A DNA stretch of 64,000 nt from Flammeovirgaceae bacterium BBD 1991-12 (lineage in GTDB: Bacteria > Bacteroidota > Bacteroidia > Cytophagales > Cyclobacteriaceae), in contig LYSV01000010.1 in the NCBI GenBank assembly GCA_001657315.1, positions 54,199 to 118,198 of the forward strand, written 5' to 3'. The notes under the pieces were generated by a model that saw nothing but the letters and a program-made list of their open reading frames with translations, did no database searches and was not told where the DNA came from. Shown one piece after another: positions 43,822-51,777 of the stretch. The position numbers and the translations under genes were made by a program. How positions within the stretch are numbered: the first letter of the stretch is position 1; each line of letters begins with the position of its first letter.

Positions 43822-44307
43822 TCAGCCAATGATAAACATTTGCTGAAGAGACTTCCATAGTTGCCTTTTTTTGTTTTGATCGAGCTGCAATTGCTCCAGA
43901 GTGTCTGAAATAAGGATTGTTTTACCCTGAAACGACATAGGGGAATATGGCGGAGGGGGCTGCTGTATCACAGTTTGGCCAGGATAGAATACGAGAATTT
44001 TATTGGCAGTGGCTGAAAGAAGCATGGTCTCGTTCACGTCATTATTAGCCATATTGAGTAGGGCCACATCCTCTTCATGTACCTTTACTGCTCCCAGGAT
44101 TTTATGAAGAAACTGTTCCTGTTCCTGATCAATGTGACTGTGGTGCTCATCATATACGAGAACAAGTACGCTCCCTGCTGCATTACCTTTAAACTGAGTA
44201 TCCCGGGAGGGCTCTGTTTCCAATGGAATTGGCTGAGGCTCTTCATTTTCAGGAATAATGTACAGCTCCTCAGTAATAAAGTGTTTCAATGCGTCAGGCC
44301 TGATCAT
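43822..44307 (-). CDS. Unknown protein, possibly DNA polymerase III psi-like
   Basis: From MIRPDALKHFITEELYIIPE the protein has 161 residues; the start lies 14 bases inside the thioesterase gene. The core is alpha/beta: GSVLVLVYDEHHSHID, then QFLHKILGAVKVHEEDVALLNMA, then ILVFYPG. The end ILISDTLEQLQLDQNKKRQLWKSLQQMF resembles the tail of HolD (psi) proteins, in which a D-x-x-x-K-R-x-L-W pattern closes the fold. That resemblance is from memory and weak. Without it the protein is simply unknown. Overlap with the upstream gene suggests coupled translation. Confidence 0.6.
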   Translation of the reverse strand: MIRPDALKHFITEELYIIPENEEPQPIPLETEPSRDTQFKGNAAGSVLVLVYDEHHSHIDQEQEQFLHKILGAVKVHEEDVALLNMANNDVNETMLLSATANKILVFYPGQTVIQQPPPPYSPMSFQGKTILISDTLEQLQLDQNKKRQLWKSLQQMFIIG

Positions 44308-44836
44308 CGGTTCCGTTGGTAAGGTTAAACAAAGATTTAAGCTCGCTGGCATCTTCCGGTTTCATGCGTCCGGCCAGCACCAGCCGCAATTGTCTCCTCC
44401 TGAGTGCACCATCGTACAGTTCTTTTTCTTCTTCAGTTTCCGGTACCACCTCCGGTACATCAATGGGCCGGCCGCTCTGATCCACCGCCACGAATGTGAA
44501 AAAGGCGCTGTTACTGGCAAATTTTTTCCCACTGGGGATATCCTCTGCTTCTACATCTATTCTTACTTCCATGGATGAACTGAAAGCACGTGTCACACGG
44601 GCTTTTAATGTAACTACATTACCTAACTGGATCGCCTTGCTGAAGGAAACATTATCCACAGAGGCTGTGACCACTATTCTGTTGGAATGTTTTTGTGCCG
44701 CAATGGCCGAAACAATGTCCATCCAATGCATGAGCCTGCCTCCCATAAGATTGTTCAGCGTGTTGGTATCGTTAGGCAGCACGAGCTCCGTCATGGTGAC
44801 GTAGGAATCATTGACTTGTTTTTTTTTCTTTGACAT
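44294..44836 (-). CDS. Acyl-CoA thioesterase (hotdog fold)
   Basis: A 180-residue YciA/BFIT-type thioesterase that hydrolyses acyl-CoA. The family segment NTLNNLMGGRLMHWMDIVSAIAA contains the catalytic Asn/Asp region, and NVSFSKAIQLGNVVTLKARVTRAF is the next conserved strand pair. The C-terminal part (RPIDVPEVVPETEEEKELYDGALRRRQ) is a helical extension of the family. Its start codon at 44836 lies one base from the heptad arm of the element at 44838, so its leader has been replaced by that repeat. Confidence 0.88.
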   Translation of the reverse strand: MSKKKKQVNDSYVTMTELVLPNDTNTLNNLMGGRLMHWMDIVSAIAAQKHSNRIVVTASVDNVSFSKAIQLGNVVTLKARVTRAFSSSMEVRIDVEAEDIPSGKKFASNSAFFTFVAVDQSGRPIDVPEVVPETEEEKELYDGALRRRQLRLVLAGRMKPEDASELKSLFNLTNGTDDQA

Positions 44837-44837
44837 G

Positions 44838-45347
44838 GGTTGGAAGTTAGAAGTTAGAAGCTGGAAATTAGAAGTTAGAAGTTTGATATTGATGTTTAGA
44901 ATTTTTTCCAGTTTTGATGAAGTCGCGTCAGCATTTTTCCGATTGTATCAAGTTCTTCATTGTATTTCGTGAATTTTTCCTCCGAGATATAACCACAATC
45001 TTTAGCGAATGAAACCCAGTTTTCAGTCTCATGGCATGATCCAAGTGAGTCTATAAGATGCCTCTTGAATAGGTTCTCATATTCTCTTTTTGCCCATCCT
45101 TCAACAATATTACTACTTATTGATCTTGACGAACTGGTAATCTGGGATGTAAGAGAGTACAATTCTTCCCTTGGGAAATTTCTGGAAGCTTTGAAAATAT
45201 CCATTGCCAGTTGATAAGCTTTTTGGTGTACCTCCAGATCTTTGTATGACTTAATCATTGTTAACGTTTATAGCTTAAATAAGGTCCTGTTCCCTCTCAT
45301 TCTTTCCAGTTTCTAACCTCTAACTTCCAGCTTCCAACTTCCAAAAC
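44838..45347. mobile_element. Candidate IVS-like element: four-helix-bundle gene between inverted heptad repeats
   Basis: The left arm (44838-44885) is seven in-phase heptads such as agttaga-agttaga-agctgga. The right arm (45304-45347) is six, such as ttctaac-ctctaac-ttccagc-ttccaac. Reversed, the right arm aligns with the left at roughly three quarters of positions, including the outer ggtt..gg. The only gene inside is the four-helix-bundle ORF. The unit fits exactly between the pcm stop (45349) and the thioesterase start (44836). This copies the design of 23S rRNA intervening sequences but is outside rRNA. Mobility is inferred, not shown: no target duplication is visible. Confidence 0.5.
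44896..45258 (-). CDS. Four-helix-bundle protein (23S IVS / S23 family)
   Basis: A 120-residue protein of the family encoded in the intervening sequences of fragmented 23S rRNA genes and related to the Avd protein of diversity-generating retroelements. Diagnostic segments are IKSYKDLEVHQKAYQLAMDIFK, FPREELYSLTSQITSSSRSISSNIVEGWAKR and LGSCHETENWVSFAKDCGYIS. Avd forms a pentamer and binds nucleic acid; the role of the free-standing proteins is unknown. Its GC content is lower than that of the flanking genes, which hints at separate origin. It is enclosed by inverted heptad arms and shares strand with its neighbours. Confidence 0.92.
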   Translation of the reverse strand: MIKSYKDLEVHQKAYQLAMDIFKASRNFPREELYSLTSQITSSSRSISSNIVEGWAKREYENLFKRHLIDSLGSCHETENWVSFAKDCGYISEEKFTKYNEELDTIGKMLTRLHQNWKKF

Positions 45348-45348
45348 C

Positions 45349-45999
45349 CTATCCCTTCCATCCTTCATCCCCAAGCAAAGGTACAAAGCTGAAATAGTCG
45401 AAGGTTTCCTTTTTGATTTTTTTGTCGCTTACTTTCGTGAGCCTGAGCATTTGCTGCTTTTTGGAATTCCCTACAGGTATGATCATAATCCCTCCGGGTG
45501 TCAATTGCTGGATCAGGCTGGCAGGGACCGATGGCGCTCCGGCGGTAACGATGATCCTGTCGAAGGGGGCGTGCCTTGGAAGGCCCCGGGACCCATCTCC
45601 ATGGAAGAACCGTGGCTGGTATCCCATAGTGGGGAGGAATTTTCTCGTCCTGTCATATAATACCTTGTTGTATTCTATGGTATAGACCTTCGCGCCCAAT
45701 TCCAGCAGGACACAAGCCTGATATCCCGATCCTGTCCCCACTTCCAGCACTTTATCATCAGGCCTGATCATGAGCATTTCTGACTGGAAAGCCACGGTGT
45801 ACGGCTGAGAGATGGTCTGGCCTTCGCCAATAGGAAAGGCTTTGTCCTGATAGGCATGCTCTATCAGGGCATTGTCAAAGAAATAGTGTCGTGGTATCTT
45901 CCCAATGGCATTCAGTACCGCCGTGTCCCTTATGCCTTTTCCTTTCAATGTTTTCACGAGTTGGCGGCGCATGCCCCTGTGTCGGTAGCTGTCTATCAT
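45349..45999 (-). CDS. pcm: Protein-L-isoaspartate O-methyltransferase
   Basis: A 216-residue SAM-dependent enzyme that methylates L-isoaspartyl residues and starts their repair. Family blocks are IGEGQTISQPYTVAFQSEMLMI, the SAM-binding VLEVGTGSGYQACVLLELGAKVYTIE and FDRIIVTAGAPSVPASLIQQL. It is complete and typical. It diverges from the LexA-like operon at 46129; the two genes share a 129-base promoter space. Its stop is one base from the heptad arm of the element at 45347. Confidence 0.95.
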   Translation of the reverse strand: MIDSYRHRGMRRQLVKTLKGKGIRDTAVLNAIGKIPRHYFFDNALIEHAYQDKAFPIGEGQTISQPYTVAFQSEMLMIRPDDKVLEVGTGSGYQACVLLELGAKVYTIEYNKVLYDRTRKFLPTMGYQPRFFHGDGSRGLPRHAPFDRIIVTAGAPSVPASLIQQLTPGGIMIIPVGNSKKQQMLRLTKVSDKKIKKETFDYFSFVPLLGDEGWKG

Positions 46000-46072
46000 T
46001 CCATTTGCGAAATTATTACATTCAGGGCAATAAAAGAACTGAGCCCTGCCTGCTAATTTTTTTAGTAAAACA

Positions 46073-46103
46073 TTTGGCGGAATTAATTTAATCCATAATT
46101 TAG
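46073..46103 (+). promoter_or_regulatory. Promoter of the LexA-like operon
   Basis: TTTG, exactly 19 bases, then TAATTTAG: a complete Bacteroidetes -33 box and a -7 box with one mismatch. The start of transcription would fall about 20 bases before the first ATG. Confidence 0.6.
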
Positions 46104-46119
46104 TAGCAATTACTAAATT
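46097..46119. promoter_or_regulatory. Operator palindrome over the -7 box
   Basis: AATTTAGTA-gcaat-TACTAAATT is a perfect 9-base inverted repeat with a 5-base spacer. It covers the -7 box and predicted start, 10 bases before the first gene. A half-site TTTAGTA also occurs at 46061, just before the -33 box. This is the expected site for the XRE/S24 repressor encoded in the operon. Confidence 0.7.
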
Positions 46120-46128
46120 AGTTAGTTA

Positions 46129-46398
46129 ATGCGGCAATATAAGCTAAAACTGACAAGCAAACGACTCAGGTCCGGTAAGTGTCAGATCAAATTCTTTGTT
46201 TCATCTACAGAAAGCCAGCAATACTATGGATATTTACTGGCAGAGTCCGGTACTACATTGAAAGAGGTAGTGAGTAAGATTGAAAACAGACTCAGGTCTG
46301 AGGAATGTGGAGATGAATTCCATCAACATTTGTATAATTTAGCACAAAAACCTACCCGGGAAGATCGTATTCTAATGTTTAATTATTTCAGCTCATGA
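46129..46398 (+). CDS. Small unknown protein encoded with a LexA-like repressor
   Basis: An 89-residue basic protein, MRQYKLKLTSKRLRSGKCQIKFFVSSTESQQYYGYLL, then a helix TTLKEVVSKIENRLRSEE and an acidic turn ECGDEFHQHLYNLAQ. It looks alpha/beta, cytosolic and without cysteine pairs or nuclease motifs. I do not recognise it. It lies directly behind the operator and its stop overlaps the repressor start by four bases (ATGA), so the two are translationally coupled. It could be the regulated effector, a modulator of the repressor, or half of a toxin-antitoxin-like pair. Confidence 0.7.
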   Translation: MRQYKLKLTSKRLRSGKCQIKFFVSSTESQQYYGYLLAESGTTLKEVVSKIENRLRSEECGDEFHQHLYNLAQKPTREDRILMFNYFSS

Positions 46399-47189
46399 GC
46401 CGTATCAGTGAAAATATCAAGTATCTGCGTAAGAAAACGGGCCTGACACAGGAGCAGTTTGCAGAAAGCATAGGTATTAAAAGGTCTCTGGTCGGGGCCT
46501 ATGAAGAGGCGCGTGCTGACCCACGGATCAGCAATCTTATCAAAATGGCGGAGCTCTTTGGCACTTCAGTAGACATATTGATCAACAAGGATGTCATGAA
46601 ACTTTCGGAGGCTGAACTGCTCACCAGTGAATTTAAGCGTGGAAAAGAAATACTGGCGATCACTGTAAACGACGAGGGTAGGGAGAATATAGAACTGGTT
46701 CCTCAAAAGGCGGCGGCAGGGTATCTTAACGGATACTCAGACCCTGAATATATTCAGGAGCTTCCCAAATTCAAACTTCCCATACTTCCTACCAATGCTA
46801 CCTACCGGGCCTTTGAGATAACAGGTGATTCCATGCTTCCAATCCTGCCGGGCACTATTATTATAGGGGAGTTTGTGGAAGATGTGAGGGATATTAAGAA
46901 CGGTAAGACCTATGTGCTTGTAACAGCGTCCGAAGGGATTGTCTATAAACGAGTGTTTAACTACATACAGGACAGTGGAAAGCTCTTTCTGGTCTCTGAC
47001 AACCGGCAGTATGCTCCCTATCAGATTGATATGGAAGATGTGCTGGAGGTCTGGTCCAGCAAGGCCTACATAAGTGTCCGGTTTCCGGATGCAAATGAAT
47101 CGAAAGAAGTATCTACTGAGCAGCTGGCTTCCATTGTGCTTGACCTGCAGAAAGAAATTGTGAAGCTGAAGGAAGAAAAGTCCGGTTAG
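46395..47189 (+). CDS. XRE-family repressor with S24 (LexA-like) peptidase domain
   Basis: A 264-residue regulator. The N-terminal helix-turn-helix (about 5-60) reads NIKYLRKKTGLTQEQFAESIGIKRSLVGAYEEARADP. The C-terminal S24 domain (about 125-215) has the nucleophile serine in ITGDSMLPI and the lysine in GIVYKRVFNY. A likely self-cleavage site is the Ala-Gly bond in KAAAGYLNGYSDPEY, between the domains. Such repressors cut themselves on a signal such as the RecA filament and lift repression. An operator palindrome over the promoter suggests autoregulation. A coiled tail (QLASIVLDLQKEIVKLKEEK) may stabilise the dimer. Confidence 0.9.
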   Translation: MSRISENIKYLRKKTGLTQEQFAESIGIKRSLVGAYEEARADPRISNLIKMAELFGTSVDILINKDVMKLSEAELLTSEFKRGKEILAITVNDEGRENIELVPQKAAAGYLNGYSDPEYIQELPKFKLPILPTNATYRAFEITGDSMLPILPGTIIIGEFVEDVRDIKNGKTYVLVTASEGIVYKRVFNYIQDSGKLFLVSDNRQYAPYQIDMEDVLEVWSSKAYISVRFPDANESKEVSTEQLASIVLDLQKEIVKLKEEKSG

Positions 47190-47284
47190 TAATTTCAAAT
47201 ACACTATGGCGGGTTTTCCCGTACACGATACCCTGTGAATATTCTTTTTTAAATTCCACATCCGGGATTGGACACTTTATGCTC

Positions 47285-47480
47285 TCAAAGGAATCCTGTC
47301 AGAGGATTGCTGAGCAGTTTGTTGTGATACTGATAGATCGGCTCGGGGTAATTCATATCACTGAAGACAAATCTTCTCTTAGCTGCTGTTTTCCAACCTT
47401 CAGGGTTTTTCAAGGGTCTTATTCAGGAAGGTAGGCCCATATTTTACCGTGAAGTACTCCGGTATCTTCATGATGGACAT
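47285..47480 (-). pseudogene. Possible frameshifted gene remnant
   Basis: On the minus strand a frame MSIMKIPEYFTVKYGPTFLN runs to a stop at LEKP. If one C of the ccc run near 47403 is dropped it continues PEGWKTAAKRRFVFSDMNYP and on to a stop at 47285, about 64 residues in total. The joined text reads like a real protein end and uses ordinary codons. I do not recognise the family. It could also be chance. The rest of the 335-base gap shows nothing else. Confidence 0.35.
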
Positions 47481-47524
47481 ATTGGGATACCCTTTTTAAT
47501 TGTACTTAACAAGTTTAAGAACCC

Positions 47525-48505
47525 ATGAAAAACAGAAGAGGACTAATGACCAGTAGAATTTCTGGTGTTGTTTGCCTGCTTGTATCCCTTGCATTCACAC
47601 AGGGTTGTATGGATGATGAGTCGGAATTCGAAAAGCAAAGAAAACGTGATGAGCAGGCTATTGCAGATTACCTTGCCAATAATCAGATTGAAGCAGAAAG
47701 GAGCCCTGCAGGATTTTATTACATAAAAACTGCATCGAATGACTCCGGAAAGGAAGTGAAAAGTTCGGACATTTTATCGATCTACTATGACATGTCATTG
47801 TTAAGCGGAAGTAAAGTAGGAGGGGTTGATGACGCCACTGGAAACGGGCAGCCTGTAAAGTTTTTGTATACTTCGAGCCGATACACCCTGGCTCCCACGG
47901 GACTTAATTTAGGTGTAGGGCTAATGAGGGAAGGGGAATCCTTCAGGTTCTTTATTCCTGCATACCTGGCTTTTGGATCGTACTCATATAAATCCCTGAT
48001 CCCCGTCCACGCCAATTTTATTATAGACGTTGATCTGGTAGAGATTGATAATGCCAATTCGCAAAAGGCAATCGAAAAGGAAGCCATTGAAAATTATGTG
48101 GCGGAAAAGAACTGGGATGATGCTCAGATCTATTCTTCCGGGCTGGCCTATAAAAAACTAACGGACGGTGAGGGTGATACACCGAAAAACGGAGATGTTG
48201 TCACTATCAGCTTCACCGGCACCTATCTGGATGGTACCGTTTTTGATAAATCCGAGACTGGCAAGCCTATCTCCCTTACCATTGGCAATGACTCGGTCAT
48301 CGAAGGATTTGAACAGGGAATGAAATTCATGCAAAAAGGAGAAGAGGCTATCGTGATCGTTCCGTCCCACCTCGCCTATGGCGCCAATGTGGAGACCATA
48401 CCAGAAGAGGTGAGAGAGGCCTGGCTGACAAGACAACAGATCAACAATCATATCCTGCCTTACTCAACGTTGATCTTTGAGGTAAAGCTGGAAAATATCA
48501 AATAG
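47525..48505 (+). CDS. FKBP-type peptidyl-prolyl isomerase lipoprotein, two domains
   Basis: A 326-residue lipoprotein: leader with lipobox FTQGC, then two FKBP-like domains (about 80-180 and 195-326). The first is weak (MREGESFRFFIPAYLAFGSYSY). The second has GDVVTISFTGTYLDGTVFDKS, VIEGFEQGMKFMQKGEEAIVIVPSHLAYG and LIFEVKLENI, close to the canonical active-site pattern. It would catalyse proline isomerisation in the periplasm. In Bacteroidetes such lipoproteins (for example GldI) assist gliding or outer-membrane protein folding. A GldI assignment is possible but not supported by order. Confidence 0.88.
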   Translation: MKNRRGLMTSRISGVVCLLVSLAFTQGCMDDESEFEKQRKRDEQAIADYLANNQIEAERSPAGFYYIKTASNDSGKEVKSSDILSIYYDMSLLSGSKVGGVDDATGNGQPVKFLYTSSRYTLAPTGLNLGVGLMREGESFRFFIPAYLAFGSYSYKSLIPVHANFIIDVDLVEIDNANSQKAIEKEAIENYVAEKNWDDAQIYSSGLAYKKLTDGEGDTPKNGDVVTISFTGTYLDGTVFDKSETGKPISLTIGNDSVIEGFEQGMKFMQKGEEAIVIVPSHLAYGANVETIPEEVREAWLTRQQINNHILPYSTLIFEVKLENIK

Positions 48506-48594
48506 TCATTCATGATACTGGTCCCATAAAAAAGCACTCACAGGTTCCACGTCGGTTTTTTACAATACATCCATCATATTTCTGTTTTTATTTG

Positions 48595-49080
48595 ATGGAA
48601 AAAATGAAAAGAACTATCGTCGTTATCTTATTCATGCCGATGTGGAACCTGTGTTTTGCACAGCCAGAAAGCTCTCAACGTATCATAGAGAATTTCAGCA
48701 AGCTTGAATGGATTTGCCATACATGGGAACGCACCAATGTGCGCCCAGGACAAAAGGCCTGGGAAAGCTGGAGCAGGATAAGTAATCAGGCCTATATAGG
48801 ATATGGTGTAACACTTCAGGGTGCTGATACCGTTTTCAGGGAAGAACTTAAGATCGTGATCAAGGATGATAGAATCTATTATGTAGCAGAAGTCTCGCAT
48901 AATCAGAGCCCCACTTACTTCGAACTATCCATTACGGGAGATCAGGCCTTCAGTTCTTCCAACCCAGATCATGATTTCCCAAAAAAGATCGATTATTCGC
49001 TGCAAGGGGATCAGCTTACTGCCACAATAAGCGGGGACGGTAAAAAAATAGACTTTAACTTCGTCAAAAGCCGCAAATGA
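48595..49080 (+). CDS. Secreted DUF6265-like protein
   Basis: A 161-residue protein with a signal peptide (KRTIVVILFMPMWNLCFAQ). The body reads LEWICHTWERTNVRPGQKAWESWSRISNQAYIGYGVTL, then YYVAEVSHNQSPTYFELSI and SSNPDHDFPKKIDYSLQGDQL. This is a lipocalin-like beta-barrel pattern of the DUF6265 family. No enzyme function is known. The track start is a TTG at 48592; the ATG at 48595 or 48604 is more likely. It follows the FKBP gene by 89 bases and may be separate. Confidence 0.72.
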   Translation: MEKMKRTIVVILFMPMWNLCFAQPESSQRIIENFSKLEWICHTWERTNVRPGQKAWESWSRISNQAYIGYGVTLQGADTVFREELKIVIKDDRIYYVAEVSHNQSPTYFELSITGDQAFSSSNPDHDFPKKIDYSLQGDQLTATISGDGKKIDFNFVKSRK

Positions 49081-49212
49081 TCACCGGGTGATTCATATGG
49101 CCATAAGGTCATTCACCGAAACAGACTTGTTTCCTCCTGTAAATTAGCGAATTATTGAGGCTAACGATACAGGTATCAAAGCTTTGGTATCTGTTAATGC
49201 GCATGGTTCGTT

Positions 49213-51777
49213 ATGGTACCCAACCAGGATCGATCTTCAGGAATGAAGGCCAAGGTGATCCTTTCGTTCACTCTGGCTATGGCAACGTTCGTGACGTTGG
49301 GTTTCCTTGCCTACGCAAGTTTTGATAAACTGCTTGGTGCCGTTCACCAGATATCGAAACCTAACGACAGGTCCAAAAATATGAATGCGATTGTCATGCA
49401 CCTCTCAGAAGCAGAGAGCAGCATGAGGGCCTATTCTCTTTCCCGCGACTGGAAGTATTACAAACGCTACCTGAGTGAAGTAGCTCATGTTAATACACTT
49501 GCAGAAGGACTTATGCAATCGGATTGGCATGACAGGGTAGAGCCGTCCAGACTGGATTCCATTTCCGTGCTCCTGAATCAAAAGATCATTAAGCTGCAGG
49601 ACTTTTTAAGCAGAAAAAGCAGGGCCAATATCATGTACAGCCAGAAGGCGCTGGAGCAGTTGGACGAGAACGTACTGGACTCCACTACCCTCACCACCAT
49701 TTCCAAAGTAACGTCCACGGAAAGCAGATCCGTGGATACACTTCTTGTATACAGACCGGTACAGGATATTGAAAAAGCCGAGGGCATCTTCAACAAGATA
49801 AAAAAGCTGCTTTCCAAAAAGGAGCCGGTAGAAACATCTGTAGATACCATAACACGCATCACACACGAGACCAAATATGAATATGATACGAACCAGATAA
49901 TCCAGCCGGATACGCTCATCCTGAATGAGGTAAAGCAGATCCTGCAGGCCATCCGGGAAGAAGAATACAATCACCATCGTCGTGAGGTAATGAAGGAAAT
50001 GGAATTACTGGAGGCCAATTCTGTGATCATAAATCAGGTAAAGCAGATAATAAAAGAACTTGAGGACTCCGAGAGTAGCTATTATACTCAACAAAAAGCC
50101 GAAGCGCAGGCTATTGTCAGAGATCATCTCACAGTGATCGTTTTCATCATTGCGCTGGCGTTCCTGGGGTGCTTCATTTGTATTCTACTCATATTTGGTG
50201 ATATCTCCAGAAGCAATTTTTACAAAGGCAGGCTGGAAAAAGCAAAATCACGGGCCGAAAAACTGGCCCGGACACGCGAGCAATTCCTTGCCAATGTCAG
50301 TCATGAACTGCGTACCCCGCTCAACGCTATCACTGGATTTACAGAGCAACTGTCAGGTACGGATCTGTCGCCGAGGCAGGGTTCCTACCTTTCCATAATC
50401 AGTAATTCGTCCCGTCATCTCCTTTCTCTGGTAAATGATATTCTCGATATGTCCAAGATCGAAGCAGGTGGATTTGAGCTGAATGAGACACCTTTTGATC
50501 TGAGAGAGATCGTGGAGGAGACCTATCAGACCTTTAAAGCACGGGGAGCTCGCAAGGACCTTCAGGTATGCATGGAGATACCAGAGGATCTTCATACCCT
50601 GCTCTTTGGAGATGGTGTGAGACTGAAGCAGGTTTTGTTCAATATCATGGATAATGCCATAAAATTTACTGACCGGGGTGAGGTGAAAATTGAGATCACA
50701 CAGCAGCAAAAAGGAGAGCACTGGATGCAAATGGAATTCAGGATCAGCGACAGTGGATCAGGCATACCGGAAAATCAACAGCACAGGATCTTCAATAATT
50801 TCTATCAGGGTGATGGCACCCGTACAAAGAAGCACCTGGGCGCCGGTCTGGGGCTCGCTATATCCCAGCGGATCATTAAAGCAATGGGTGGTGAAATAGA
50901 GGTGGAAAGTCAGGTCAATATAGGTACTACGTTTACCATCAAGGTAAGATTTGCGCCGTTGGATCGTATTTCGGAGGATATACAGGAAAATGAGGTGAAG
51001 ATCTCTGAGCGTTTTAGTAAAATGAGGATCCTGATCATTGATGATGATCATTTCAATTGCACACTGCTGCAAACCATTCTTGGGGATATAGTGCAGCAAC
51101 TGGAATGTGCCAGTAATGCGCGTGAAGGACTGCGTCATTTGAAAAAATCGATCTACGATCTGGTACTAACGGACATTCATATGCCTGAAATGGACGGCAT
51201 CACATTACTGAAGAGGGTCCGTGCCCTTGATTCGCGTAATCAGAATGTACCTGTTGTGGCCATCACAGCGGATGGTACCCGGTCAAAAGAACAATGGGTG
51301 GAACAAAATGGGTTTCACGACCATATTACCAAACCTTTCAGGCAAAAGACACTCCTGGCAACCATTTCCAGGATAGTGGATCAGGATAATGTGACGCTGG
51401 TTACAAATGTAAAAGAAGACGTTACCATCAATCTGAAAACGCTGTCAGTATTTGCCGGAGGCAACACCGCTACCCTGATCAATTTACTGGAGGTATTTCA
51501 TCAAAATGCCGTTACCGATCTGGATACCTTACAACTCCTGTACAAAGAAAAACGGTTTGATGAATTTAAGGAGCAGGCCCATAAAATGATCTCCCCGTTC
51601 GCACAATTAGGGATTGATGAAGTGGTAAAGCTTTTAAGACAGATCGAACGAAAAGAAAAAGCTGATGTCCGGAACTCCAGTGAAATAGATCATCTGACCA
51701 CCATGATAAAAGAATCCCTGCATTTGGTGCAGGAGAAGATCAGGGACCTGAAAAAACAAAATCAGGTTCCTGTTTAG
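49213..51777 (+). CDS. Hybrid sensor histidine kinase with receiver and Hpt domains
   Basis: An 854-residue hybrid kinase. There is one membrane helix near residues 15-37, a periplasmic coiled region of about 260 residues, and a second helix near 300-327. HisKA follows with the phospho-histidine in NVSHELRTPLN (about 363), then HATPase (DNAIKFTDRG, DSGSGIPE, GAGLGLAIS). A receiver has LIIDDDHFN and phospho-aspartate in LTDIHMPEMDG (about 652). A C-terminal Hpt carries the histidine in EQAHKMISPFAQLG (about 787). The periplasmic part repeats a short unit (LNEVKQILQ and INQVKQIIK). It converges on a sigma-54 activator and may pass phosphate from the Hpt to it. Confidence 0.92.
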   Translation: MVPNQDRSSGMKAKVILSFTLAMATFVTLGFLAYASFDKLLGAVHQISKPNDRSKNMNAIVMHLSEAESSMRAYSLSRDWKYYKRYLSEVAHVNTLAEGLMQSDWHDRVEPSRLDSISVLLNQKIIKLQDFLSRKSRANIMYSQKALEQLDENVLDSTTLTTISKVTSTESRSVDTLLVYRPVQDIEKAEGIFNKIKKLLSKKEPVETSVDTITRITHETKYEYDTNQIIQPDTLILNEVKQILQAIREEEYNHHRREVMKEMELLEANSVIINQVKQIIKELEDSESSYYTQQKAEAQAIVRDHLTVIVFIIALAFLGCFICILLIFGDISRSNFYKGRLEKAKSRAEKLARTREQFLANVSHELRTPLNAITGFTEQLSGTDLSPRQGSYLSIISNSSRHLLSLVNDILDMSKIEAGGFELNETPFDLREIVEETYQTFKARGARKDLQVCMEIPEDLHTLLFGDGVRLKQVLFNIMDNAIKFTDRGEVKIEITQQQKGEHWMQMEFRISDSGSGIPENQQHRIFNNFYQGDGTRTKKHLGAGLGLAISQRIIKAMGGEIEVESQVNIGTTFTIKVRFAPLDRISEDIQENEVKISERFSKMRILIIDDDHFNCTLLQTILGDIVQQLECASNAREGLRHLKKSIYDLVLTDIHMPEMDGITLLKRVRALDSRNQNVPVVAITADGTRSKEQWVEQNGFHDHITKPFRQKTLLATISRIVDQDNVTLVTNVKEDVTINLKTLSVFAGGNTATLINLLEVFHQNAVTDLDTLQLLYKEKRFDEFKEQAHKMISPFAQLGIDEVVKLLRQIERKEKADVRNSSEIDHLTTMIKESLHLVQEKIRDLKKQNQVPV

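Noticed and set aside
46737-47261. 174-codon minus-strand frame opposite the LexA-like gene
   Set aside because: Shadow of the S24 domain coding sequence; no family resemblance.
49177-49186. caaagctttg palindrome upstream of the histidine kinase
   Set aside because: Ten-base palindromes are expected by chance in a window this size and no second copy or regulator links to it.
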